Below are positions 49,652 to 59,577 of a stretch of 64,000 bases of DNA, piece after piece. Made by a program: the position numbers and the translations under genes. Below the pieces are notes generated by a model. That model saw only the letters and a list, made by a program, of their open reading frames with translations, did no database searches and had not been told where the DNA came from. This DNA is from Thecaphora thlaspeos (lineage: Eukaryota > Basidiomycota > Ustilaginomycetes > Urocystidales > Glomosporiaceae), in the NCBI GenBank assembly GCA_900291925.1, contig UWYS01000014.1, positions 718,711 to 782,710 of the forward strand, in the 5' to 3' direction. Position 1 is the stretch's first letter; each line of letters opens with the position of its first letter.

Positions 49652-50672
49652 GCCGCCACAGTCTCAAGCGGTCGAAGCGACCGGACAGCCCCTTGAAGGC
49701 AGATACGGTGTGGTCCATCCGTTACTGCCCGTTGTCTGGCCGCTCAATGATGGCTCGATGCATCCCCCCGCACCCTACATTCTCATCTTACACGGTGGTT
49801 AGAGAAGCTGCGTGCGTCTTTCAGGAGACCGTGCCTTTCTGGCGGACGGAGGAAATTGCCCCCTCTGCCCGCTCCTCGACCTTGACTCCCTGTCGCGGGG
49901 AACGACGCAGTCCTTCGTCTCGACAGGCCCCTCATTTACACCCGACGGACGTTCTTCTCACAACGCTAACAGATGCCAGCGACGCGCATTTGCCAATTCC
50001 AATTCCTCGTCCCTGCGCTTGTCGACGAAGCTCGCTGCCTCTTCTCCTTCAATCATTATGCTGCTGATCGTTACGCTTGTACATACGTCAGAGGTAGTCG
50101 TCAGCCTGGCTTCCAGCTGATTTCTCCTTTTTGCCCATTGACACGACCTCGCCCTGTAATGCCCCTCTTTCTAAATTTCACTTGATACGACATCTGCGCT
50201 GGAAGCATGCTGCGCTGCTGCTGCGAGCGAGCACAGTTGACGTCTGACCGACTCGATGGGATGTGTTGGTCGGGTGGCGCAAAGATATGGTTAGCTGGAG
50301 GCGAGTAGTCACGACGGAGAAGCGGCGGCGGCGGCGGTGGCGCACGGGTGGCGTGGCTGCATTTGGCTGAGGTGGACTCGATCACCCGGCGTGGGGCGTG
50401 GGCGTGAAGGGGGCCGTGTGTGGCCTTTGCACCTTCTGGGACGCGCAACTCCACTTTTTGGCGCCCAGCGCCAGCCGCTCGCTACCTTGCCGACCCACGC
50501 AACCCACCTACCTACTTACTTACCCCTCACACACCACCGACACCACTTTTTCACCGCTCAACTCTCCCGTCACACTGCCGCCATCACCCTTCACCCATCC
50601 CGCCTGCAGCTAGACTCACACGCAGCCAGCCAGCCAGCCAGCCAGCACAAGCTCGCCCGCCCTTCTCCTACG
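49652..50672. other. Intergenic: CYSTM 3' flank and PRE2 promoter
   Basis: No gene was seen. A GCCA tandem repeat lies at about 50623-50646, directly in the PRE2 leader. Confidence 0.5.
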
Positions 50673-50930
50673 ATGGAGTCCATCCTCAATCGTTTCAGCT
50701 CCACAGGCAGCTCCATGCCCGCCGACGATGACTTTGGCAACAGCGCAGCAGTAGCCACTTCGTCCTTCCAGACAAACCTCAAGCACATCAACGGTACACC
50801 CGCACAGTTCGAGCTCCCTAACGTAGACGTGAGTGCCAGGCTGCCGCATCGAGCCCCATCTTCACGCACGTCAGGCCTCTACTCGGCGCCGTATCGCCTG
50901 CTCCAATGCTGACCTGCTGTCCCCTCTCCA

Positions 50931-50974
<44 letters not shown>

Positions 50975-52078
50975 TTACGCCCGCACACGCCGACAGTCTG
51001 CCACTTTCCTCTCTCAATACACCGACGTTGATTCGTCCAACCCGGGCGCCAAGATCAAGCTCTCGCACGGTACCACTACGCTCGCCTTCCGCTTCAAGGG
51101 CGGCATCATTGTCGCCGTCGACTCGCGCGCCACGGCCGGCTCCTACATCGCCTCGGGCACCGTGAAAAAGGTCATCGAGATCAACCCTTACCTGCTCGGC
51201 ACCATGGCCGGAGGCGCGGCAGACTGCCAGTACTGGGAGACCTACCTCGGCATCCAGTGCCGCCTGCACGAGCTGCGGAACAAGGAGCGCATCAGCGTCG
51301 CAGCAGCCTCCAAGTACCTCAGCAACCTCGTCTACAGCTACAAGGGCATGGGCCTCAGCATGGGTACCATGATCTGCGGCTGGGACAAGACCGGACCCGC
51401 CCTCTTTTACGTCGACTCGGACGGGACCCGGCTCAAGGGCGACGTCTTTAGCGTCGGGTCCGGCAGCACGTTTGCCTACGGCGTCCTCGACCAGGGCTAC
51501 CACTGGGACCTCTCCAATGAGGACGCACAGGAGCTCGGCAGGCGGAGCATCTACGCCGCGGCGCATCGGGGTGAGTGCCGCCGGGCGGGACGGGGAGACT
51601 TAGCGTCCTCAGCAGCAGAGTCTCAGCGTGACGATGAAACTGACCCAGCCGTTACTCCCTCTTGCTTCTACGCTATCACCGCCGCCGACGTCCAGATGCA
51701 TACTCCGGTAACGTAAGTTGGTCCATCACCCTCCACGTTCACCCCCCCCCCCCCCTTCGTTCCAACCATCTCACTAACGCTCCGCTTCCTCATCCTTGGT
51801 CCCTCTCGCCTCGCCTCTGCCGCCCGCAGACAATCAACCTCTACCACGTCAAGGAACACGGCTGGGAGTTTATCGAGAACTACGACGTTACAAAACTGCA
51901 CTACGAGGGTCCGGGCGACGTTCCCGGAGCGCCGGGCGGCGGGTACGGCTGGGACGTCCGCACGGCCGGCCTCTCGTCTAAGCTGGAGGCGACGGCGGGT
52001 CAGGCAGTCAGCGGCCAGGGCGGACAGAAGGCCGACGAACAGCCGCTCACGGCGCAGGTTAAACCCCAGCAGGCCTAG
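50673..52078 (+). CDS. PRE2: 20S proteasome beta5 subunit (chymotrypsin-like)
   Basis: The catalytic subunit cleaving after hydrophobic residues. Four exons: 50673-50828, 50997-51570, a 17-nt micro-exon 51696-51712, and 51830-52078; 331 residues. The propeptide ends at KLSHG and the catalytic threonine is Thr78 ([10 protein letters not shown]). Asp94 and Lys110 fall at mature positions 17 and 33 as required, and Gly124 of [10 protein letters not shown] lies at mature position 47. Micro-exon 3 encodes DAYSGN with its neighbours, a strictly conserved block (RDAYSGNTINLYHV), which supports that splicing. After [10 protein letters not shown] the protein carries a Gly/Gln/Ala-rich extension of roughly 50 residues that yeast and human beta5 lack. 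Intron 1 contains an (AC)n microsatellite and intron 3 a C14 run. Confidence 0.96.
50940..50969. repeat. (AC)n microsatellite in PRE2 intron 1
   Basis: About 14 AC units directly after a short CT-rich block, inside the first PRE2 intron. Confidence 0.9.
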
Positions 52079-52528
52079 GCGTGTAGAGGCGGAGGCGTGA
52101 CGATGTGATGTCCAATGCAAGGTTGTTTTTTTTGTTTTTTTTTTAAACTCGGTCCAATATCGGACGTGGCGTCGCGAATGAGCGGAGCGGAGAAGAGGAG
52201 AGGTTGCGTCTTGTGCGTCTGCAGTGCCACGCATGCTAACTTAGACGGACGGATACCGGTCTTCCACACCGTCGTTGCCTCGTTTCTCGATCAACCGACC
52301 GCGACGTCTGGTCGGCGAGGTTGAGCAGGGCGTACGAGACCGAATCACACGTCTGTCCTTCCCATCTTTGTTTCCCCTTCCCCTAACCCCCGTCTCAGCT
52401 TCTTGTATAACGGAAAAAAAAAAAACAAAAAAAAAAACAAAACAAAAACAAAACAAAAACCCCCCTTTGTCATACATCCACAAGACGGTACACCATCACG
52501 CCACATCGAAAGAATCAATACCTAACGA
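52079..52528. other. Convergent 3' flanks of PRE2 and the F-box gene, A-rich repeat
   Basis: T-rich 3' sequence at 52123-52144 follows PRE2. A CAAAA-type A-rich repeat at 52413-52460 lies about 70 nt past the F-box gene stop codon. Confidence 0.6.
52413..52460. repeat. A-rich (CAAAA)n repeat
   Basis: Nearly pure A broken by single C, 48 bases. Confidence 0.85.
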
Positions 52529-55525
52529 CTATCGGGCGAAATGCCAGATCTGTACACGTTCCCCCTCACTCGGTTGCCCATCTTGGGGAGAACGCGAGGA
52601 AGAAACGGATAAAATCTTATCAAAGGCAGTCGAGACCCACCATACGACGGGGAGCGGCGGGGCGGTTTGCGTTTCGAATAGGATCCTACCGAGTGAGGAC
52701 GTGGGCGAGGGCGAGGTGTCTTGTGTCTCCAACGCGCAAGGGGAGGATGGATCTGAGGCGTTGTCGTCGGCTTCGAGGATGGTGTCGAGTTGAAAAGTAC
52801 TCGACCCCCGCGTCGGCGTCGGCGTCGGCGTCGGCGCGCGTAATGTGACGATGTGGTGCATCGTCGTTCCGCTGACCTGCTCGTCGTCGTCGAGCGTAGC
52901 GTCTTTCTGCCTTTCGCTCTTCGTGCCGTCCTTCCACCGAGACTCAGTCTTTCCTTCCAAGACACTCCGTCCACGTACCAGGCTTGCGATCGACTCTGTA
53001 TCGTCCAGTCTCTCGCCTAGACTCCATACCATCACGCTGCCGTCTGAACTTCCGCTGACGCATCGTCCGTTTTCGAGTGAGACGCTCAGCACGCTCCCCG
53101 TGTGCCCGTACAGTACGCTGCGATGAAGGAGCGTCAGCGTGTCGCCTGATGCCGCTGCCGTCGCCGTCGCGCTTGCTGAACGTCGTGAGGATGTCTGGCT
53201 CGTCGTGCCGGCGTGGAGGTCGTCGTCGTCCTGGTCGTGGTCGTGCTTGTCGGTTCGGACGTGCGTGGTGGCTCCGACAAGCTCAAACACTTCCAGCAGG
53301 TTGTCTTCGGCGCCCAGGACGACAAAGGGATCGTCAAACGCGATGCTGGTGAAGCGATTCCGTATCGACGTGACCGGCGCTGACGCTGCTGGTGCTGTTC
53401 GGTCGATTGCATCCCTTGCACTACGAGGCTCGCCACCGCCGGGCAGCGCATGGAGACGTCGGTCGTTCCACGGCAAGCGTCGATCGCGTAGCCCACCAGC
53501 AGCCAACGTATGCCCGCGAAACATGGCAGATCCACGCGGGTCGATGGGCGTCGCGGCGCTAGCGTGCCGCGCAGTAGCGTGTCGGCTCGAGATTTCGACG
53601 TCGAAACCCGCTCGCTCCTCGTCGACGGCGGCGGGTGGAAGCGTCAGGACAACTTCTTGCACGCCAATCGTCCACGAGGCAGGGTAGGCCGGCGTCGCGT
53701 AGGCGATGGTTAGCCGGAAAGCCGGGCCGCGGGTGGGGCGCTGTCGTGACCCGCCATCGTCACCGGCGGCGGCGGTTGGAGCGCGACCGGGTGACAGCCT
53801 ATGCCGCCTTGCCCGCTTCCTGACGTCGTAGGAAGGTAGAGGCTTGAGGTGTATGCAAGCCGGCCAGCAGGAGCGGTAGCTCGACATCTGCTGGATCAAC
53901 TCGGCTTCTGCTTTCAAGCCGCCCCGCTCCTCCGAACGACGATCGACGCCGAAGACGCCGATGATGCGGTAGATGGCGATGCCAAAGTCTTCGGTGCACG
54001 TCACCAGCAGGGGCGAGTGGAAAGCGGATGCGACGATACGCCGTCCCTTGCTGTTGCGGTCGACAGTTGAGGGGGAAGGAGGGCGCGCGAGGTGGACGAG
54101 CTCTTCGCCCGCCTCGAGCCTAAAGGCACCGCCGCCGTCGGGGCAAGGGGTGGCGTAGGCGCGGAACACGGTAAAGTCGCCCGTCGAGTAGGCCACCAGC
54201 AGCCTGATGCCTTGCGTCGCAGCCGTCACCGTCGTCATCGCCGCCTCGTGATGGAGGCCGAGGGTGGTGTAAGCCTCTAGGTTGACTTTGCGCTTCCCCC
54301 TGGTCTTGGCTGTGGTGTCGCTGCCCGCTTCGAGCTCCGCAGCCTCGATGGTATCCCTGCCGAGCTCGCTCGAGTCGATGCGGATGTCAGTGACCTCGAC
54401 CTCGCCAGAGTGAACGCCGGCAGTGCTCGCCCAGTGCGCTAGAAGTGTTGAAGGGAGCAGCGTGGACAACGGGCTGTTCTGCGTGGGATCGTGCGCATGC
54501 CTGTGGACGGTAGCAGTACGCTTGCCAGTCGAGCGAGAGTCTGCCAGGTAGACGTCTACGCCGAGGTGGTCCACAGCCGTCGCTGCGACCGGGCCGCCTT
54601 TGTGACTGGCCCGTTTGCGGCTGGCGGTAAAGACGAGGTTGGGCGATGCTTCCACCAGTGTGGACGTCCCCGGGCCCTGCCCATGGCCGGCTGTCGAGCG
54701 ATTCACGCCTTCGAGAGTGGCGTACGACGGCTCCGTGTAGAAGCGAGACGAGGTTGCCGTCGTCGGCGATGCCGGCTGCGCAGATGGCGCAGCAGCGTCG
54801 CCAGGCTCGTGCTCGTCCTCGCCCTGTGCTCTACCGCCTAGTTCCGCCTCTAGCTCCACGATGCGGAAGCGACCGGTGTGCCAGTTGAGCGTTACCTTGT
54901 AGAGCGATTTCCAGTCGAGTCCATCGTTGCGCAGACCCTCTTGGAGCGATCCTCGGATGAAGAGGTCCGCCTGCTCCTCAGAGAGGCCAGCGTCGTCCGC
55001 CGGCGCCTGAGCGCTTCTGCTGCTGGCGGTGGAGGCGGTGTGGTAGCGCGTCGGGAGCCTCCGGATTCGCCTCGCGTCGCTGTGGCGGTTGCGGCTCGAG
55101 GGGCGCAGGTGCTGGCGCAGCAGCAGCGATCGCAGGCCCGACAGCGTTGGCGTACTAGTGGCAACGGCTGGGGCGGCGGTCATCGCAGCAGAGGCATCGC
55201 AGCCAACGTCGAGCGACGGCCGCACAAAGTCGCGGTAGTAGAGACGCTTCCAGAGCAGCCCGTCGCTCGCTAGGCGGTGCAAATGGGAGCTGGCTGCTTG
55301 GAGCGCGACGAGGTCGGCGGCCGGCAGATAGCTCAGGATGCGCAGCAGCACCTCGTCCGACAGCTTGCTGTCGATCGATGCGGCCATGGCGAGCGGGCGA
55401 CGAGTCTCTTCCTGAGGAGGAGATACCGAGGACGGTGTCGGCGTGGAACGAGGTACCTTTGGCCGAGACACACGCTGTGGCGCGGCCGTCTGCCGAGAGC
55501 AAGAGGCCAGCAGGACGTACGCCAC
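52529..55525 (-). CDS. F-box protein with C-terminal WD40-like region
   Basis: Probably a substrate receptor of an SCF ubiquitin ligase; the target is unknown. A single exon of 998 codons. The F-box lies near residues 54-98 (LSDEVLLRILSYLPAADLVA, LWKRLYYRDF). The middle contains long Ala/Ser/Arg linkers and a motif pair seen in F-box/propeller proteins: WKSLYKVTLNWHTGRF followed by blade-like segments (LLVAYSTGDFTVFRAY, LLVTCTEDFGIAIYRI, FRLTIAYATPAYPASWTIGV, FVVLGAEDNLLEVFEL). A clear WD repeat is VLYGHTGSVLSVSLENGRC with SGSSDGSVMVWSL, and a last strand is RVQIWHFAR at the C-terminus. The first ATG gives 46 extra residues; the ATG at 55387 (MAASIDSKLSDEV) sits just before the F-box and may be the true start. 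It is divergent from the kinase gene with 681 bp between. Confidence 0.85.
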   Translation of the reverse strand: MAYVLLASCSRQTAAPQRVSRPKVPRSTPTPSSVSPPQEETRRPLAMAASIDSKLSDEVLLRILSYLPAADLVALQAASSHLHRLASDGLLWKRLYYRDFVRPSLDVGCDASAAMTAAPAVATSTPTLSGLRSLLLRQHLRPSSRNRHSDARRIRRLPTRYHTASTASSRSAQAPADDAGLSEEQADLFIRGSLQEGLRNDGLDWKSLYKVTLNWHTGRFRIVELEAELGGRAQGEDEHEPGDAAAPSAQPASPTTATSSRFYTEPSYATLEGVNRSTAGHGQGPGTSTLVEASPNLVFTASRKRASHKGGPVAATAVDHLGVDVYLADSRSTGKRTATVHRHAHDPTQNSPLSTLLPSTLLAHWASTAGVHSGEVEVTDIRIDSSELGRDTIEAAELEAGSDTTAKTRGKRKVNLEAYTTLGLHHEAAMTTVTAATQGIRLLVAYSTGDFTVFRAYATPCPDGGGAFRLEAGEELVHLARPPSPSTVDRNSKGRRIVASAFHSPLLVTCTEDFGIAIYRIIGVFGVDRRSEERGGLKAEAELIQQMSSYRSCWPACIHLKPLPSYDVRKRARRHRLSPGRAPTAAAGDDGGSRQRPTRGPAFRLTIAYATPAYPASWTIGVQEVVLTLPPAAVDEERAGFDVEISSRHATARHASAATPIDPRGSAMFRGHTLAAGGLRDRRLPWNDRRLHALPGGGEPRSARDAIDRTAPAASAPVTSIRNRFTSIAFDDPFVVLGAEDNLLEVFELVGATTHVRTDKHDHDQDDDDLHAGTTSQTSSRRSASATATAAASGDTLTLLHRSVLYGHTGSVLSVSLENGRCVSGSSDGSVMVWSLGERLDDTESIASLVRGRSVLEGKTESRWKDGTKSERQKDATLDDDEQVSGTTMHHIVTLRAPTPTPTPTRGSSTFQLDTILEADDNASDPSSPCALETQDTSPSPTSSLGRILFETQTAPPLPVVWWVSTAFDKILSVSSSRSPQDGQPSEGERVQIWHFAR

Positions 55526-56206
55526 AGCTGATGATGGCCACGCATCGGCTTATCTCTCGACATCGACTCCCCACGCATGATGCCTAGCCTGCCAGGCCTT
55601 TCAGCAGACTTTCAATTTCACCATTCGTCGCAGCCCAAAAGGGGCTCGGGCCCCGCTGGCCAGCTTTTCTCCACCACCCAACACACGTAAGAATTGTATT
55701 TCCCAGTACACCGCACCATCCCTCCCTTCCCTTGCTTGCTTCTAGGTACGTCATCCTCCTGGACCCTGTCCTCTTCTTCTCCTTCTTCTCCGAGCTCCTT
55801 TGACCGCTGCTCCATACGCTGCTTCCCTGCCCGCTCCCGCACCATCCTCCCCTCCGACGAGCCGTCGCAAGAAAGCTCACAGCTGAATCCTAAACGCCCC
55901 TCTTGCCCTCACTACCACCCGCCCACTATTGCCACCATCGACGAACGACAACCTGCTTCACGCCGCTCCACCCACCGACTCATCGATTGACCCAGGCAAG
56001 GCTCTCGCAACCACCGGAAGCAAGCAGCTCGCTCAGCACCAGGCCGACCTTCCTTCCACCACGCCTGGCCGCCCAGGCACTGTCTGCTCTCGACATCGCC
56101 CTCAGGCCTGGCTCGGCGCGACCGCATTCCCGACCGCAAACTCGCGGCACCACGCCAGCCCCCGCTTGCTCCCTGCTCCCCGGAGAGGTCAGCGACAGCG
56201 CATACA
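55526..56206. promoter_or_regulatory. Bidirectional promoter region, F-box gene and kinase gene
   Basis: The sequence between two divergent start codons. The kinase side is C-rich and probably its leader. No TATA box or gene was seen. Confidence 0.45.
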
Positions 56207-58969
56207 ATGGCTTCACGCTCCCACAGCCCCGAGTCCATGCCCGGGGAGGCCGAAGGCGCCATGTTCCAGGACTCTCCCCTCTCGACCATCATCGACGACG
56301 CCAAGGAGAATACCAACAGCGCCGAGTCACAACCTCCGCAACAGCAGCCAAGCAAGTCCGTCGGCCATCACAGAGACGGCGGAGACCGCAACGGCAACGG
56401 CGGCGACGACAAGAGCGCCCAGAGGCACAACGATGGCGACAGAGGGAACGGCAGCAATCCTTCGGCCCGCCAGCAGCAGCGGCGGCAGCAGCAGCAGCAG
56501 CAGTCACACCCTCAGGTGCGGTCACAATCGCAGCATTCCAACCCGTCGTCGTCGTCATCCCGACCCAAGTGCTGCAGCCGCAACCACTCGCATTCGCACT
56601 CGCATTCGCACTCCCATCAGAGCCACGGGAACGTCTCCAGGTCGGGCTCCTATTCGCTGCCCCAGCCGGCCCAACGCACCCTCTCGGTCGCCTCCTCGTC
56701 CAACAACGGCAACAATGGCCAGCAGCAGGCTGAGTCGTCATCCGCCTCGAGGTCCCAGTCTCGCTCGACGTCGCGCAACACGTCGCACGACTTCAAAGAG
56801 ACGCTCAACGCCCGCTCAAAGGACATGGACGACGGCTCGCGCATCATCAACCAGTACCGCATGACGGACGTCATCGGCCAAGGCTCTTACGGGACCGTCC
56901 ATCGCGCCACGCTCGCCGACGACCCCAGCGTCACCTTTGCCATCAAGGAGTTTGGCAAGACGCGCCTGCGCAAGAGCCACCGCGCCTCGAACATGCGACG
57001 TCAGCCCAAGGGCAAGCCGGCGAGGGGTACCTCGAGGCAGCGCGGCGGCTTCATCGCGGCGCACGACTCGTACCAGAGGGAGCGCAGCGACAACGATGCG
57101 GGCGAGCCAGGCAATGAGGATTTGAAGGATCCACTGATGCTCATCCGCCACGAGATCGCCATCCTCAAGAAGCTCCACCACCCGCACGTCGTCAAGCTCT
57201 ACGAGGTGCTCGACGACCCGAGCAAGGACAGCCTCTACATGGTCTTTGAGCACTGCCCCGACGGCGCCGTCATGAACATCCGCCTCCACCATCAGGCCAA
57301 GCCGCTCGACGAGGCGACGGCGCGCTCCTACTTTGTCCAGATCATGCTCGGGATCGAGTACCTCCACTCGAACGACATCGTCCATCGCGACCTCAAGCCG
57401 GACAACATCCTTCTCGCCGACGGCGGCAAGACGTGCAAGATTGTCGACTTTGGCGTCTCGGAGATGTTCCTCAAGCCGGGGGACGACAAGATGCAGAAGT
57501 CGGCCGGGAGCCCGGCCTTTATGAGCCCGGAGCTCTGCACCGCCGGCCACAGCTGGTACCACGGCCGCTCCGACGACATCTGGTCCTTTGGCGTGACAAT
57601 CTACTGTATAGTGGTGGGCCGACTGCCGTTCGACAAGGACAACTTCTTCGAGATGTACGAGTCGATCAAGAACGAGGAGCCCGAGTACCCTGACCACCTC
57701 TCCGACGACCTCAAGGACCTGCTGCAGAAGCTACTGAGAAAGGACCCGGAGGAGCGCATCACGATTGCGCAGATGCGCGACCATCCGTGGGTCACCTGCA
57801 ACAGCACCGCCTCCATCATATCCGCCGAGGAGAATCTCGAGCAGGTCGTCTTTGAGATCACCGAGGAGGAACTCGACTGCGCCATCTGCAAGATCACCAA
57901 CATCTTTACCTTTGCCCGCGCCATCTCCAAGTTCAAGAAGGGCGCTTCGATGAACCGCAGCAGGCGGGAGGCGTCGATGGCGCTCTCCGAGGCCGGGAGC
58001 AAGCGCGGCGAAGGTGACAGCGCAGGGGCCGGGCAAGCGCAGTGGAAGGACGAAATTGAGGAACGGGGCGATAAGGCCGGCAGCGGCGCTAGCGGAGGCG
58101 ACGATATCAAGGTGCACGCCGAGGTCGAGTCCATCAAGCTCGAGATCGAGGATCCGGCGCAGGAGCAGGACGTGTTGCTGGTCGACTCGCCCACTTCGGA
58201 CACCGTCGAGCTGCCATCGCTTGGCGACGATGATGCGAGCAGGGAGAAGGGCGAGCTCAAGAGAGCGGCGCTGCGACGCACCCAGACCGATCCGGCCGAC
58301 GTCTCGGCGGTAGCTGCGGCGGCCGAGGTGAGCGAGTCACCGACGGGCCTCTGTGACTCGCCGTTAGGCGTCTCGACGCCGGCAAAGGACGAGGGCGATG
58401 GCAAAGAGGCAGGCGAGCACGATGCGCACAGCCGGGACCTGGCGCGTCGACTTGCCGAGGTGGTCTTGCGCGAAGGCGAGGGCGACAATGCGTGGAAGGA
58501 CAAGGACCCGCTGAGCGGGAAGAAGAACCGCATTTCGATCCTGATGTCGTCGAAGACGGGCGAGATCCACACGTCGCGCGAGCATCTCGAGCACGAGTAC
58601 ACGCCCCACGCCAGCGACGGCGATGGCAGTGGCGGTGGGGACCGACCAGCTCGGAAGCCCACCGAGCATCGTCCGCCGCCCAAGGTGCTGGACGAAGAAA
58701 CGGTCGCTAGCCCGCGCTCGGAAAACATCCCGACGCCGCCGGGTGCGTCCGAGGCGTACGTCGCCGCGGCGAGGGACCCGGACCTCGCAGACGATCCGCT
58801 CGAGCTCGACGCGGTGAGGGAGAAGCTCAAGGAGGAGCCGCTCGGGGAGGAGGAGAAGTCTGGGCAGCAGGAAGGCGCGTCGTCGAGCCAACAGCAGGCG
58901 GAGGACGAGCAAAAGCCAAGCACGCCAAAAAAGGAGCTCGAGATGTACGGATCGCCCAAGGATACATAG
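56207..58969 (+). CDS. Ser/Thr kinase of the CaMKK / SNF1-activating kinase type
   Basis: An upstream kinase expected to phosphorylate the activation loop of SNF1/AMPK or CaMK-type kinases, like yeast Sak1/Tos3/Elm1 and fission yeast Ssp1. A single exon of 920 codons. Residues 1-215 are low complexity with Gln runs and SHSHSH repeats. The kinase domain covers about 216-530: glycine loop IGQGSYGTV, Lys247 in FAIKEFGK, a basic insert after the lysine (TRLRKSHRASNMRRQ) and Gly/Arg-rich sequence as in CaMKK, catalytic HRDLKPDN (Asp395), DFG (Asp414), activation segment SAGSPAFMSPE, DIWSFGVTIYC and HPWVT. The VSEMF motif after DFG and PAFMSPEL are typical of this group. The C-terminal 390 residues are acidic, disordered and Ser-rich, likely regulatory. 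Confidence 0.93.
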   Translation: MASRSHSPESMPGEAEGAMFQDSPLSTIIDDAKENTNSAESQPPQQQPSKSVGHHRDGGDRNGNGGDDKSAQRHNDGDRGNGSNPSARQQQRRQQQQQQSHPQVRSQSQHSNPSSSSSRPKCCSRNHSHSHSHSHSHQSHGNVSRSGSYSLPQPAQRTLSVASSSNNGNNGQQQAESSSASRSQSRSTSRNTSHDFKETLNARSKDMDDGSRIINQYRMTDVIGQGSYGTVHRATLADDPSVTFAIKEFGKTRLRKSHRASNMRRQPKGKPARGTSRQRGGFIAAHDSYQRERSDNDAGEPGNEDLKDPLMLIRHEIAILKKLHHPHVVKLYEVLDDPSKDSLYMVFEHCPDGAVMNIRLHHQAKPLDEATARSYFVQIMLGIEYLHSNDIVHRDLKPDNILLADGGKTCKIVDFGVSEMFLKPGDDKMQKSAGSPAFMSPELCTAGHSWYHGRSDDIWSFGVTIYCIVVGRLPFDKDNFFEMYESIKNEEPEYPDHLSDDLKDLLQKLLRKDPEERITIAQMRDHPWVTCNSTASIISAEENLEQVVFEITEEELDCAICKITNIFTFARAISKFKKGASMNRSRREASMALSEAGSKRGEGDSAGAGQAQWKDEIEERGDKAGSGASGGDDIKVHAEVESIKLEIEDPAQEQDVLLVDSPTSDTVELPSLGDDDASREKGELKRAALRRTQTDPADVSAVAAAAEVSESPTGLCDSPLGVSTPAKDEGDGKEAGEHDAHSRDLARRLAEVVLREGEGDNAWKDKDPLSGKKNRISILMSSKTGEIHTSREHLEHEYTPHASDGDGSGGGDRPARKPTEHRPPPKVLDEETVASPRSENIPTPPGASEAYVAAARDPDLADDPLELDAVREKLKEEPLGEEEKSGQQEGASSSQQQAEDEQKPSTPKKELEMYGSPKDT

Positions 58970-59424
58970 CCCAGAGAGGCTTTCGCGGGTCACAGCTTCA
59001 ACCCTCCGTCCCGTACGCGTTCATTCTCGCGCCGACATGCTTCCCAGCAGCCGTATGCCATGCCGATGCCGAGTCGAAGCTCACAAGCCAAAAGCGCTTA
59101 AACCCCGATGGCTAGGTCGGTCCCGTCTCGAGGCTCCGGACCCGTGTAATATCTTGCTGTAGCGCCTCGTGCCTCTCGAGGCCCCGCCACACGAACCTAG
59201 AAATCGAGCAACCTGGTGTTCTCGTTCTCTAGCAGCACACTCGCTCGAAGGGCTGCCGGTCGGTCGTCGATGGAGTTGAGACTGAGCCGTCCCCCGTCCG
59301 TCGCTGGCAGTCTGACAGGGAAAGGAAGTCCAACCTCGACGCTGTTTCGCAGCCCTAACTTTAGCCTGTCTTTGATCGACGATGCCGCTTGCCCTCGGAC
59401 GCACGCACGTACCAGAGACGGTGA

Positions 59425-59460
<36 letters not shown>

Positions 59461-59577
59461 CATCTGCCCTGCCCATAGCGGCGGAAAGTCGATCAGGAAT
59501 GCAACGATACAAATACAGGTGATCTCGCTTCTCTCGCCTCTTTTCTCCCGTTGGTCGTCCTCTTTTACCAACTCCTC
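58970..59577. other. Convergent 3' flanks of the kinase gene and CEG1
   Basis: No gene. Contains a T29 run at 59432-59460 (A29 on the CEG1 strand). Confidence 0.6.
59432..59460. repeat. T29 homopolymer
   Basis: Twenty-nine T on the plus strand, beginning about 118 nt past the CEG1 stop codon. Confidence 0.95.

Noticed and set aside
57601..58959. 452-codon minus-strand frame, Ser-rich
   Set aside because: Antisense to the kinase gene's C-terminal tail; a product of the GC-rich codon bias.
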